NCBI GenBank assembly: GCA_002839355.1
Contig: PGXW01000015.1
Span: 28,828-92,827, forward strand
DNA length: 64,000 nt
Origin: Spirochaetae bacterium HGW-Spirochaetae-2
GTDB taxonomy: Bacteria > Spirochaetota > Spirochaetia > Sphaerochaetales > Sphaerochaetaceae
Reading direction: 5' to 3'
Shown here one piece after another: positions 50,172-59,085 of this stretch. The position numbers and the translations under genes are program-made. The notes under the pieces are model-generated. The model worked only from the letters and a program-made list of their open reading frames with translations. It was not told the DNA's origin and made no database searches. The first letter of the stretch is position 1; each line of letters opens with the position of its first letter.

Positions 50172-51197
50172 ATGAGTGAAGAGCGTTCGGGCTATGCCCA
50201 GGCCCCTTTGGGAGAATCGGAAACCTTCTTGAATTTTCAGCAGGCCCTCAGTCGGGCCGCAACGGTAAACAGGAGTGTTCTCGTTGTCGGTGAACGCGGA
50301 AGCGGCAAGGAGATCGCGGCATCCCGTCTCCATTATCTGAGTCCCCGCTGGCAACACAACCTGGTCACGGTCAACTGTGCGGCCCTTCCACCCTCTTTGA
50401 TAGAGACCGAACTGTTCGGATACGAGGCGGGCGCCTTCACCGGGGCGACAAAGACGCGCAAGGGACGGTTCGAAGAAGCCGAAGGCGGGACGTTGTTCCT
50501 GGACGAGATTGGCTTGATTCCCCTGGAAGTCCAGGAGAAGATACTTCGGGTGGTCGAGTACGGGACATTCGAGCGGGTGGGATCGTCGAAGACCCATGAA
50601 AGCGACGTACGGATAGTCGGTGCGACGAACGCCGACCTGCCCACTTTATGTGCCGAAGGAAAGTTCAAGGAGGACCTGCTGGACAGGCTCTCGTTCGAGG
50701 TGCTGTTCCTGCCTCCCTTGCGGGAACGGGGAGAGGATATCCTGCTGTTGGCTGAATTCTTTGCGGCGAAGATGTCCTTGGAGTGTGGCAGGTCCGATAT
50801 GCCTCTTCTCACCGAAGCTGTCCGCAGACAACTGTTGTCCTATCCATGGCCCGGCAATGTCCGTGAATTGAAGAATGTGGTGGAACGTGCGGTGTATCGG
50901 GCAGCTGGGCGAGAGATAACCACGATCCAGTTCAATCCGTTCGAGAATCCCTATGCCCCCTGCATACCCGTGGCAAAGCCTGGAGTGCCTGAAAACGAGG
51001 TTCCCGCCGTGCCGTTCGAAGCAACGCTTGCACTGGATTCCTATGAACAGGCCAAACGTGACCTTGATATCACCTTCATTCGAAGAGCGCTGGCCGAAGC
51101 CGAGGGCAACCAGAAGGAGGCCGCCTTGGCCATGGGGCTGACCTACGACCAATTCCGTGGATTATACAGGAAATACAAGGAAATCCTGGAGGCATAA
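50172..51197 (+). CDS. pspF: sigma-54-dependent activator PspF
   Basis: 341 residues with no receiver domain: the AAA+ domain starts at once. Walker A GERGSGKE, the sigma-54-contact loop GAFTGA, Walker B GGTLFLDEIG and the R-finger region are intact; a Fis-type HTH (NQKEAALAMGLTYDQFRGLYRKYKEIL) ends the protein. This is the PspF form, controlled by PspA binding rather than phosphorylation. It is flanked by two pspA operons, both with sigma-54 promoters. No ribosome site; probably leaderless. Confidence 0.93.
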   Translation: MSEERSGYAQAPLGESETFLNFQQALSRAATVNRSVLVVGERGSGKEIAASRLHYLSPRWQHNLVTVNCAALPPSLIETELFGYEAGAFTGATKTRKGRFEEAEGGTLFLDEIGLIPLEVQEKILRVVEYGTFERVGSSKTHESDVRIVGATNADLPTLCAEGKFKEDLLDRLSFEVLFLPPLRERGEDILLLAEFFAAKMSLECGRSDMPLLTEAVRRQLLSYPWPGNVRELKNVVERAVYRAAGREITTIQFNPFENPYAPCIPVAKPGVPENEVPAVPFEATLALDSYEQAKRDLDITFIRRALAEAEGNQKEAALAMGLTYDQFRGLYRKYKEILEA

Positions 51198-51264
51198 GAA
51201 CAGGCTGTCGCTCAAGTTTTTCAGACTTTCGCAACAGCCTATTACTGTACGCATATCTTGTTGT

Positions 51265-51543
51265 CTACTTTGCCGCGGGTTTCATCAACAACGCCGCAAT
51301 CAGATATATCGCTCCGACGGGCCAAAATCCACTGGCGAAGAATGCGATCACCGCTCCAAGGCGCAGTGGCCAGGCAGGGATCTCGAGCCAATCGGCCAGC
51401 CCCTGGCAGACACCAAGGAGCACCCCGTCCCGTGATCGACGCAATCCTCTGACAGGTGCCGCATCAAAGATTCCATCTTCATAGCCCTTGCGGTACTCGC
51501 TTCTCATATATTGTCGGTAGCGTTCGCTGTACCGGTTTTCCAT
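51265..51543 (-). CDS. PspC-domain protein 2
   Basis: 92 residues. RGLRRSRDGVLLGVCQGLADWLEIPAWPLRLGAVI is a PspC domain, followed by a hydrophobic C-terminal segment. The N-terminal 30 residues are rich in Tyr, Arg and Glu. Cotranscribed with pspA2. Confidence 0.85.
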   Translation of the reverse strand: MENRYSERYRQYMRSEYRKGYEDGIFDAAPVRGLRRSRDGVLLGVCQGLADWLEIPAWPLRLGAVIAFFASGFWPVGAIYLIAALLMKPAAK

Positions 51544-51569
51544 ACCAATCCTTCCTTATCTCTTCTTGA

Positions 51570-52235
51570 TTATTTCTTGGTTTTTGCCGCTTTCATGCTG
51601 GCAAGTTCAGCTTCGATAGCCTCGTCCGATTCCATCTGGGAAAATTGCTTCTCGGTGGAGTGGGCGGATCCGGAGAATCCAGCCATTTCGGCATCGGCTT
51701 CCATCCGTTCGATTTTCTCTTCCAACTCCGCGAACTTCCTGCAGGAAGATACCGCGTCAATCTCGCGCAAGGTCTCCACGACCTTTTTCTTTTCCTTGGC
51801 GTGGTAGGCGCGCTGGACCAACATGCGTTGCTTGTCCCGGACCTCTTCCCGTTTCGATTCGAGCTTGGCGATCTGGTCCTGCATGGAATCGACGATCGAC
51901 TGGATCTGGATCAGTTCCTCTTCAAGTCCGGCAAGGCGCTTGACAGCCCGGTTCTTCTCAACCAAGGCTTCCCGAGCCAGGTCGTCGCGTTCCTTCTCGA
52001 CCGCAAGCTTGGCGCGGTTTTCCCAACGGTTGAGCAGCTCTTTGGCATGCTTGATCTCATCTTCGATAATCGCGCGGTTCGCCAGGCGTTCCGCCGCTGC
52101 GCTCTTTGCCTCGATCAGGGTCTCTTCCATTTCCGAAAGCATGAAACGGATCATCTTTTCCGGGTCTTCCATCTTGTCGAGTTTTGCATTCACATTGGCG
52201 TTCACAATGTCCTTGAATCTTTTGAAAGTCTTCAT
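51570..52235 (-). CDS. PspA/IM30-family protein 2
   Basis: 221 residues, paralogue of the protein at 49298 with the same opening (FKDIVNANVNAKLDKMEDPEKMIRFMLSEMEE) and LAREALVEK core. A C-terminal Gly/Ser hinge precedes the last helix. GGAGAA precedes the ATG and a textbook sigma-54 promoter lies upstream. Two PspA paralogues under one activator suggest division of labour, e.g. regulator versus membrane-coat. Confidence 0.92.
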   Translation of the reverse strand: MKTFKRFKDIVNANVNAKLDKMEDPEKMIRFMLSEMEETLIEAKSAAAERLANRAIIEDEIKHAKELLNRWENRAKLAVEKERDDLAREALVEKNRAVKRLAGLEEELIQIQSIVDSMQDQIAKLESKREEVRDKQRMLVQRAYHAKEKKKVVETLREIDAVSSCRKFAELEEKIERMEADAEMAGFSGSAHSTEKQFSQMESDEAIEAELASMKAAKTKK

Positions 52236-52302
52236 ATGTTCTCCTTCTGTATCGGTGCCACTGGGCGGCGTACCGTATTGTCTCTTCTTGCTCCCTTACT
52301 AT

Positions 52303-52318
52303 GCAAACACCGTGCCAA
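52303..52318 (-). promoter_or_regulatory. sigma-54 promoter of pspA2 operon
   Basis: Minus strand TTGGCACGGTGTTTGC, an almost perfect TGGCAC-N5-TTGC consensus. Confidence 0.93.
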
Positions 52319-52441
52319 CTCTTGCAAAACCTGCATTTGAATAGCAAATTTTACACATTTCTTAGGTAAGTGAAGATTTTAAGCATAGATAATCCAAGCA
52401 AAACCGGGATATGGTGGCAAGGGTGTTGGTAAATTTCACCA

Positions 52442-52470
52442 TTGCCCATGGCCCGTTTAACCGATAGAAT
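52442..52470 (+). promoter_or_regulatory. promoter of rsmI (leaderless)
   Basis: TTGCCC, 17 nt, TAGAAT, 6 nt to the ATG at 52477. Confidence 0.72.
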
Positions 52471-52476
52471 GGCGGC

Positions 52477-53181
52477 ATGGGAACATTATTCATGGTGGCG
52501 ACACCGATCGGCAATTTGGAAGATATCACGATGCGTGCATTGCAGACCCTTCGCGAGGTCGATGTGATCGCATGCGAGGATACACGGCATACGCAGCGGT
52601 TGTTGACCCGTTACGATATACACAAGCGGCTGATCGCCTGCCATGCGCACAACGAGATCTCTTCGGCGGCCGGAATCGTGAAACTGCTCTCTGAAGATAA
52701 CAACATAGCGTTTGTTTCCGATGCGGGGACCCCCGGTATCAGCGATCCGGGAGCCCGTGTTGTGAATGCCGTACGGGAAGCCGGGTTTCCCATCGTGCCG
52801 ATCCCCGGTGCCTCGGCCTTGGCCACACTCATCTCTGTCAGTGGATTTGTCGGCAAGGCTTTCGTCTTCGAGGGATTCATGAGTCCGCGTGCAGGTCGTC
52901 GACGCAAGCGGCTTGTGGAGTTGCTGGAGAGGGACGAAGCCTTCATTGTGTACGAGTCGCCTTTCCGTGTGGTGAAATTGCTCGAGGAATTGGCCAGTTT
53001 GGCACCGGATCGCCGCATATTGGTGGGAAGGGAGATGACCAAGGCCTTTGAAGAGTATGTGGACGGGACGGCACAAACGGTTGCCGGGGATTTTGCGAAA
53101 CGGACTTCGATCAAAGGAGAGTTCGCCATTTGCATATCTCCTTCGGAAACCGCCCGGAACGACGATGAAGGGACAGAGTGA
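52477..53181 (+). CDS. rsmI: 16S rRNA (cytidine-1402-2'-O)-methyltransferase
   Basis: 234 residues, tetrapyrrole-methylase fold. MVATPIGNLEDITMRAL, CEDTRHTQRLL, FVSDAGTPGISDPG and PGASALATLISVSGF are the RsmI signatures; the usual C-terminal extra domain is short. No ribosome site; leaderless by promoter geometry. The SpoU gene starts within its stop codon. Confidence 0.93.
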   Translation: MGTLFMVATPIGNLEDITMRALQTLREVDVIACEDTRHTQRLLTRYDIHKRLIACHAHNEISSAAGIVKLLSEDNNIAFVSDAGTPGISDPGARVVNAVREAGFPIVPIPGASALATLISVSGFVGKAFVFEGFMSPRAGRRRKRLVELLERDEAFIVYESPFRVVKLLEELASLAPDRRILVGREMTKAFEEYVDGTAQTVAGDFAKRTSIKGEFAICISPSETARNDDEGTE

Positions 53182-53978
53182 TAACCATCGCAAAGCTTTC
53201 CTCGCTTGCCGAGGGAACGAAACTGAGGAAGTGCGCACGCATACTCGATGGGGCGACAGTGTCTTTCGGACAACAGGTGCCTGTGGATGTTCCCTACCTT
53301 CGTGCCGTATGCCTGATCGTGCTCGGCTCGAACGACACCAGGGTCGGCGAACAGACACGTGCCGCATGCCAAAAAGTGATCTCATCAGATGGAAACGACC
53401 AACTGCTATGGGCCTTGGCCGATGCTTCCCATACCCTGCATGCCGACTTGGGTATGGAAAAGGCGGACTGGGATTTTCGGGATGCGCACGAAGGCCGATT
53501 GGAGGTCTCCCACCGTACAGTCCTTCCCTTCACCGTAGTATTGGACCGTCTCCGATCTCCGTTCAATGTGGGATCGGTTTTCAGGACCGGCGATTCCTTT
53601 GGTGTACAACGCATGGTGTTGGTACAGCCGACAGCCTCGCCCGAACACCCCAGGGCGGCACGTAGCGCGCGCGGATGCACCGGAACCATACCGTGGGAAG
53701 AACTGCCCGAAGACCAAGTCGTGACCCGATTCTCGAATACACCCGTGTTCGCACTGGAGCTGGGAGGTACCGATATCGCATCGTTCGAATTTCCCACAAC
53801 CGGTGCGGTTGTACTGGGTTCGGAGGAATTGGGAGTCAGTCCCGCCCTGTTGGCGCTCGCCGACGCCTCCTTGGGACGAGTGAGCATCCCCCTTGCCGGG
53901 AGCAAGGGCTCGTTGAATGTCTCGGTGGCTTTCGGAATCTTGATGCATGCCTGGTACAACGCGATAAGGGAACAGTAG
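53178..53978 (+). CDS. TrmH/SpoU-family RNA 2'-O-methyltransferase
   Basis: 266 residues. SPOUT motifs LRSPFNVGSVFRTGDSFG (motif 1), VVLGSEELGVSP (motif 2) and VSIPLAGSKGSLNVSVAFGI (motif 3) form the knotted SAM site. The N-terminal ~100 residues are a helical extension of unknown role. GTG start overlaps the rsmI stop, with GAAGGGA before it. The RNA target (rRNA or tRNA) cannot be assigned. Confidence 0.9.
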   Translation: MITIAKLSSLAEGTKLRKCARILDGATVSFGQQVPVDVPYLRAVCLIVLGSNDTRVGEQTRAACQKVISSDGNDQLLWALADASHTLHADLGMEKADWDFRDAHEGRLEVSHRTVLPFTVVLDRLRSPFNVGSVFRTGDSFGVQRMVLVQPTASPEHPRAARSARGCTGTIPWEELPEDQVVTRFSNTPVFALELGGTDIASFEFPTTGAVVLGSEELGVSPALLALADASLGRVSIPLAGSKGSLNVSVAFGILMHAWYNAIREQ

Positions 53979-53980
53979 CC

Positions 53981-55390
53981 ATGGGCACCTTCGTTTCCAA
54001 ACGATTGACAGCCGAGGAGAACTATATACGGATGACCGAGACTCCCGTGTCCCGGCTCATCACATCGTTGGCAGTCCCCACAATCATCTCCATGCTGGTC
54101 ACCACCTTCTACCATATGGCCGATACCGTGTTCGTCAGCCGCTTGGGAACACAGGCCAGCGGTGCTGTCGGCATTGTATTTTCCCTCATGTCGATCATCC
54201 AGGCCATCGGCATGACGTTGGGACTGGGCGCCGGGAACTATATCGCCCGGTTGCTGGGAGCAAAGGAAAACGACAAGGCCGACCAGGTCCTCTCCACAGC
54301 CTATTTCACCGCATTGGGAATCGGTCTGCTGCTGTTGGTCCTGGGGGTATCGTTCCTCGAACCGTTCATGCGACTTCTCGGTTCCACCGATACGATACTT
54401 CCCTATGCTATGGACTATGGTGGCATCATACTCTTTGGAGCTCCCGTCATGGCAGCGTCGTTTGTCATGAACACCACGCTTCGGAGCGAAGGCAATGCAC
54501 GTCTGGGTATGCGGGGGATGGTTGTCGGATCCCTATTGAATGTCGTGCTCGATCCGCTGCTTATATTCGGCTTCGATATGGGCATCAAGGGAGCCGCTAT
54601 CGCCACGGTCTTCAGCCAATCGGTCTCCTTCGTCATCCTGCTCTCGTATTTTCTGCGTAGGAAAAGTACGCTCCACCTTTCAATCGCGAACTTCCGCTGG
54701 AAGAAGTGGATCTACAAAGAGGTCCTCACCACGGGCATGCCGGCCTTTTATCGACAGGGAATGGCGAGTATCTCCATGATATTGCTCAACAATGTGGCGG
54801 CACCGTTCGGAGATTCCGCGCTGGCTGCCATGACCATTGTGACCAGGACCATGCAATTCCTTGGTTCCGCGCTCATAGGGTTCGGGCAAGGCTTCCAACC
54901 CGTTTCCGGCTTCAGCTGGGGAGCCAGGCGGTTGGATAGGCTCAAGGCAGCCTTCCGCTTCTCGTTGATAACCGGTGTGGTGGGATTTACGGTTCTTGGA
55001 ACCCTCGGGTTCCTGTTCGCTCCAACCATCATGCGGTTCTTCATCAAGACCGACCGGACGGTAGTGGAAATAGGGGCGTTGGCCATGCGATTGCAATGTG
55101 TGGTCATGCCGCTGCAGGCCATGAATATCATTGTGGCCATGCTGTTCCAGTCCATCGGAAAGGCGAAACAGGCTTCGCTGACAGCTTTGTCCCGCCAGGG
55201 ACTGTTCTTCGTCCCGGTGATCCTGACCCTCCCGAAACTGATTGGAATCAGGGGGATGCAACTGAGCCAACCGATTGCGGACTTGGCGACCTTCGCCTTC
55301 TCGCTATTCCTCGTCCTACGGTTCTGGCGTAATCTGAACAAGAGTATGGTGGTCAGTTCTGCGGGCGTGAAATCTCGAACAAATCCTTGA
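53981..55390 (+). CDS. MATE-family multidrug/Na+ antiporter
   Basis: 469 residues, about 12 membrane helices in two similar halves. LAVPTIISMLVTTFYHMADTVFVSRLG and the corresponding second-half GMPAFYRQGMASISMILLNN are typical of DinF/NorM-like proteins. Starts 3 nt after the methyltransferase, with AAGGGA upstream; the long open frame before it is antisense-type noise. Its 3' end overlaps the convergent protease gene by 38 nt. Confidence 0.9.
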   Translation: MGTFVSKRLTAEENYIRMTETPVSRLITSLAVPTIISMLVTTFYHMADTVFVSRLGTQASGAVGIVFSLMSIIQAIGMTLGLGAGNYIARLLGAKENDKADQVLSTAYFTALGIGLLLLVLGVSFLEPFMRLLGSTDTILPYAMDYGGIILFGAPVMAASFVMNTTLRSEGNARLGMRGMVVGSLLNVVLDPLLIFGFDMGIKGAAIATVFSQSVSFVILLSYFLRRKSTLHLSIANFRWKKWIYKEVLTTGMPAFYRQGMASISMILLNNVAAPFGDSALAAMTIVTRTMQFLGSALIGFGQGFQPVSGFSWGARRLDRLKAAFRFSLITGVVGFTVLGTLGFLFAPTIMRFFIKTDRTVVEIGALAMRLQCVVMPLQAMNIIVAMLFQSIGKAKQASLTALSRQGLFFVPVILTLPKLIGIRGMQLSQPIADLATFAFSLFLVLRFWRNLNKSMVVSSAGVKSRTNP

Positions 55391-57422
55391 GACGGTCCTC
55401 GATAGCCCTGTTGAGCGTATCGGGAGGGAAATTGCCCTTCTGGTTGCGACTCCCGGCCAAACGGTCGGTAAGTATCTGCATGCCTTCGTCGATCGTCTGC
55501 ACAGGGTAGATGTGGAACTCCTTGCGTTCGATTGCCTCGATGATTTCATACGGAAGAATCAGGCTCTTGATATTCTGGACCGGAATGATCACACCGGGAT
55601 GGTTCTTCAGCTTCAGGCGTTCGCATACATGGTAGAATCCGGTGATCTTCTCGTTGATACCCCCGACCGGTTGCAATTCTCCCATCTGGTTGACCGATCC
55701 GGTCACCGCGATATTCTGTTTGACCGGTATTTCACCGATTGCGGACAACAGCGCGTAGAGCTCGCTGGATGATGCCGAATCGCCATCGATTTCGGCATAA
55801 GACTGTTCGAAACAGATGCCGGAATAGATGGAAAGCGGAAAATTACGGGCGTAGCGTTTGCGCAGGTATCCTTCCAGGATGAGCAGTCCCTTGTCGTGGA
55901 TCTCCCCCGACAAGCCCGCTTCATGTTCGATGTTCACAATTCCTTCGTTTCCCGGAGCGACAGTGGCGCTTATGACCGTGGGAGTCCCGAACGAGGAGGG
56001 GCCCCTGTCGAGGACTGCCAATCCGTTGACGACACCGGTCTTGTGACCGTCGAGCGCAATGATCATCTCTCCGCTTGCGATCTCATCGAAGATCCTGTTC
56101 TCCGTGACACTGGAGACATAGTCGCGTTCCTGTATCGCTCGGAGTACCACGTCCTTGTCGATCGCGGTTGTTCCCATGGTTTTGGCCCAATAGTCGGATT
56201 CACGCAACAAGTCGGCCAACAACGAGAGTTGTGTGGTCAATTCGTCACGCGATTCGGCTGCCAGGGCGCTGAAGCGTAACAATTCCGCGATTGCAGACGT
56301 GTCGACGGGCAAGAGGCGCTCCTCGCTTTCGATCATGCGGACGAAACCGATGCACCCCGCGATATTCTCCGTAGTCGCCGGCATGGTGTAGTCGAATTCA
56401 GCCGAGACCTTGAAGAGCTTGAGGAAGTCGGGATCGTGTTCGCAAAACGAGTCGTAGGAGTCTTCGCTGCCGACCAGCAGGACCTTGAGCGATAGTGGTA
56501 CCGGTTCGGGTCGGATTCCAGCGCTGCGGGAAGGGCTGAGGGTGGCATTCTGGATTACGAGTGCGCTGGTGGTGAGGAAGCGTTTGAACGCTTCCCAAAG
56601 GCCCTCGACGGTAAGCATCTCTTCGGCACTGATGACGATATAGCCACCTGCGGCCCGCAACAACGACCCCGCATGTATGGAGAGGAAGGGGAGGTAGCGT
56701 TCGTCGCGTGTCTCTCCCGGCGCATCGAGCGATCCGAAGAGGTTGGCGAATGTCGGATGCGACTCGAATACCAACGGCCGGGTGTCTGTCAGTTCGTGGT
56801 CGACAAGGAGATTGACGCCATAGCGAAGGAAGAAGCTTCCGTTGGGTATTTCCTGCGGTGAGTCCTGGTCGAACAGGTATGCATGTTCTGCCAAGTCCTG
56901 CTGGATATGGTGCACATGCGTCTGGATGGTGCTGTCGGTAAATTTCTCGGCAATTTCGGTCAACAATGTATGGGCCAACGTGGACAGGGTCTTGCTATCG
57001 ATCCTATTGGACTGTGCCAAGCGCTTGCCGATTTCCTGCCGTAGCCGGGTGACGAAGTTTTTCATCGCCAACACGAACGCCTTGCCCTCTCCGGGACGGA
57101 AGGTGACTGCGACCGGTGTGTCGGGGTGGCGGAAGTTGTGGATAAAGGCGATATCCCGCAATTGGGAGAGGTCGTTGGCATAGGCGGCCGTAGCCAAGCG
57201 GATTGCTGTGGACCTGCCGGTGCCCGGATCTCCGCTCACAAAGATATTGTAGCCTTTTCCGGGTATGGAGAGGCCCATTTCCAAAGCCCGCATAGCCCTC
57301 GGTTGGCCTATGATAGCGGGGTGCTCCGGTATCGGACCACAAGATTCCACAATTGAAGGAGAATAGGTGAACCTGGCCTCATCAGCCGTAAGCTCACGGC
57401 GGGAGAACCGTAAATCTGCCAT
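55353..57422 (-). CDS. Lon-like ATP-dependent protease (LonC/AAA_32 type)
   Basis: 689 residues. Unlike classical Lon it lacks the N-terminal substrate domain. P-loop VSGDPGTGRST lies near residue 60. A long AAA region contains GGYIVISAEEML. The C-terminal Lon protease domain has the catalytic Ser in GDSASSSELYALLSAIG, then PVKQNIAVTGSVNQMGELQPVGGINEKITGFY with the partner Lys. The start at 57422 is 7 nt after a -10 box, so leaderless; 30 further upstream codons are open but would overlap that promoter. Confidence 0.88.
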   Translation of the reverse strand: MADLRFSRRELTADEARFTYSPSIVESCGPIPEHPAIIGQPRAMRALEMGLSIPGKGYNIFVSGDPGTGRSTAIRLATAAYANDLSQLRDIAFIHNFRHPDTPVAVTFRPGEGKAFVLAMKNFVTRLRQEIGKRLAQSNRIDSKTLSTLAHTLLTEIAEKFTDSTIQTHVHHIQQDLAEHAYLFDQDSPQEIPNGSFFLRYGVNLLVDHELTDTRPLVFESHPTFANLFGSLDAPGETRDERYLPFLSIHAGSLLRAAGGYIVISAEEMLTVEGLWEAFKRFLTTSALVIQNATLSPSRSAGIRPEPVPLSLKVLLVGSEDSYDSFCEHDPDFLKLFKVSAEFDYTMPATTENIAGCIGFVRMIESEERLLPVDTSAIAELLRFSALAAESRDELTTQLSLLADLLRESDYWAKTMGTTAIDKDVVLRAIQERDYVSSVTENRIFDEIASGEMIIALDGHKTGVVNGLAVLDRGPSSFGTPTVISATVAPGNEGIVNIEHEAGLSGEIHDKGLLILEGYLRKRYARNFPLSIYSGICFEQSYAEIDGDSASSSELYALLSAIGEIPVKQNIAVTGSVNQMGELQPVGGINEKITGFYHVCERLKLKNHPGVIIPVQNIKSLILPYEIIEAIERKEFHIYPVQTIDEGMQILTDRLAGSRNQKGNFPPDTLNRAIEDRLKDLFEISRPQN

Positions 57423-57429
57423 GAGGCTC

Positions 57430-57458
57430 ACTATAGGTGGTGGAATAATTGATGTCAA
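57430..57458 (-). promoter_or_regulatory. promoter of Lon-like gene (leaderless)
   Basis: Minus strand TTGACA, 17 nt, TATAGT, 7 nt to the ATG. Confidence 0.85.
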
Positions 57459-57463
57459 CTCTC

Positions 57464-57469
57464 TATAAT
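57464..57469 (+). promoter_or_regulatory. -10 box of NIF3-type gene (leaderless)
   Basis: Perfect TATAAT ending 6 nt before the ATG at 57476. The -35 is poor because the divergent promoter occupies that DNA. Confidence 0.6.
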
Positions 57470-57475
57470 GCACGT

Positions 57476-58237
57476 ATGAAGATTGAAGTGCTTGCGGACT
57501 ATATACGTACACGTCTGAATCTTGACGAATTTGTCGATGCGGACGTGTCGCTGAATGGATTGCAGGTCGGAAGGCCTGGCAAGGAAATCAAACGGATCGT
57601 ATGTGCCGTCGACGCCTCGTTGGCAACATTCCGAAAAGCCGCCGAGATGCAGGCCGATGCGATCTTTGTACACCACGGACTCTTTTGGGGAAAGCCGATT
57701 GCTGTCACGGGTATCCATTACCAACGGCTTGCCGTATTGCTCGAGCATGATATCGCTCTGTTCGCCGCCCATTTGCCTTTGGATGCACACGCCGAATTGG
57801 GCAACAACGCCACTATGGCAAAGCTGTTGGGGATTGCCGATCCACAACCGTTCGGCCTGTACCATGGGAAATATATCGGATACAGCGGAACGCTTCCCAA
57901 GCCGATGGATGTAGATGAGATTGCAAGGGAATTGGACCTCGGACCGGAATCCGGACTGCATGTGCTCCCGTTCGGCAAGGATATGATTACGACAGTCGGC
58001 ATCATATCGGGTGGTGCGGCCTTTGAAGTCCAGGATGCGATTGCCATGGGGTTGGATGCCTATATCACCGGCGAGACCTCGCATACCATGCACCCCTACT
58101 GCCAGGAAGCTGGAATCACCATGATCTGTGGAGGCCATTATGCCACCGAGGTGTTCGGTGTGCGCCAGATGGCGAGCGAGTTCGGCGTGAAGTTGGGCCT
58201 GGACGCTTCTTTCATTGCGCTTCCGACCGCACTATAG
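57476..58237 (+). CDS. NIF3/DUF34-family metal-binding protein
   Basis: 253 residues. SLNGLQVGRPGKEIKRIVCAVDA, DAIFVHHGLFWGK (metal His pair), LFAAHLPLDAHAELGNNATMAKLLG and the C-terminal ICGGHYATEVFGV are the NIF3 metal-ligand motifs. Often mislabelled GTP cyclohydrolase I type 2; true function is unsettled. ATG 57452 and TTG 57449 are in frame but lie upstream of the -10 box. lspA follows after 4 nt. Confidence 0.9.
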   Translation: MKIEVLADYIRTRLNLDEFVDADVSLNGLQVGRPGKEIKRIVCAVDASLATFRKAAEMQADAIFVHHGLFWGKPIAVTGIHYQRLAVLLEHDIALFAAHLPLDAHAELGNNATMAKLLGIADPQPFGLYHGKYIGYSGTLPKPMDVDEIARELDLGPESGLHVLPFGKDMITTVGIISGGAAFEVQDAIAMGLDAYITGETSHTMHPYCQEAGITMICGGHYATEVFGVRQMASEFGVKLGLDASFIALPTAL

Positions 58238-58241
58238 TAGG

Positions 58242-58805
58242 ATGAATCCCAACATGGAGATTACCAGACGCGACAAGTTGTTCCCCTTCGTTCTCCCCGC
58301 ATGTATTGTGGCGGCCGACCAGCTGACCAAGGCTTGGGTTGTCGCCACGATTCCCCAAGGCACCGTACACGCATCGTTCCTTTCCGATTTCCTCTGGATT
58401 TGCCATGTCCGCAACTCCGCCATCGGATTCAGTATTGGCGCCGGATTGCCCGATATGGTCAAACGGATACTTTTCATCGTTTTTCCCCTGATCTTGATGG
58501 TTCTTCTGGTCATCTACCTGGTGCGGTCGAACGAACTGACACTCTTCCAACGCTGGATGCTGGCGGGAATCGTCGGTGGAGGATTGGGAAATATCGTCGA
58601 TCGCATGTTCCGACCCGAATGGGTGGTCGACTTCATAAGTGTAAAGGTGTACGGATTCCTCGGTTTCGAGCGGTGGCCGACCTTCAATGTAGCCGATGCC
58701 TCCATTGTGGTGACAGGAATATTGCTCATGCTGAGCATCCTTTTCTTCGATTCGAAGAGGGGGAAAGCGGTGACGGACGGGGTCGAGGAGGTTCCACATG
58801 AATAA
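58242..58805 (+). CDS. lspA: lipoprotein signal peptidase
   Basis: 187 residues, four membrane helices. ACIVAADQLTKAW, HVRNSAIGFS, GNIVDRMF (first catalytic Asp), VVDFISV and FNVADASI (second Asp) are the LspA motifs. It cleaves prolipoproteins at the inner membrane. ATG 58242 or 58254 are both possible. The next gene overlaps by 8 nt. Confidence 0.93.
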   Translation: MNPNMEITRRDKLFPFVLPACIVAADQLTKAWVVATIPQGTVHASFLSDFLWICHVRNSAIGFSIGAGLPDMVKRILFIVFPLILMVLLVIYLVRSNELTLFQRWMLAGIVGGGLGNIVDRMFRPEWVVDFISVKVYGFLGFERWPTFNVADASIVVTGILLMLSILFFDSKRGKAVTDGVEEVPHE

Positions 58806-59085
58806 AAAGATCAATACGGTGTTGTTCGTTCTGGGCGCAACCGTAATCAATATTGTGGTCATGGCAATTCTCTTTCTGATTTGCATGTTCCTGATCGCAC
58901 GGTTTGTGGATCCCGAAAGTCCCATGTTGCCGTTGTGGCTTGGCATGATGTTCCTTGTCTCCATCGGCGGCAGTTTTTTCCTCTACACATTGGGCATGAG
59001 GAAACTTACCGCAAAGTATGACTTGGAAAAGTATCTCGATCCGATATTCACCAAGAAACACAAGGATCGAAAACGGGGATTGTGA
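58798..59085 (+). CDS. small two-helix membrane protein
   Basis: 95 residues. Two hydrophobic segments (~8-36 and ~44-68) and a basic C-terminus (KKHKDRKRG). No family recognised. GGAGG precedes the ATG; coupled to lspA and to the next gene. Confidence 0.75.
   Translation: MNKKINTVLFVLGATVINIVVMAILFLICMFLIARFVDPESPMLPLWLGMMFLVSIGGSFFLYTLGMRKLTAKYDLEKYLDPIFTKKHKDRKRGL

Noticed and set aside
53675..53980. 102-codon N-terminal extension of the MATE protein
   Set aside because: It overlaps the SpoU gene in another frame and contains no membrane segment; AAGGGA precedes the ATG at 53981.
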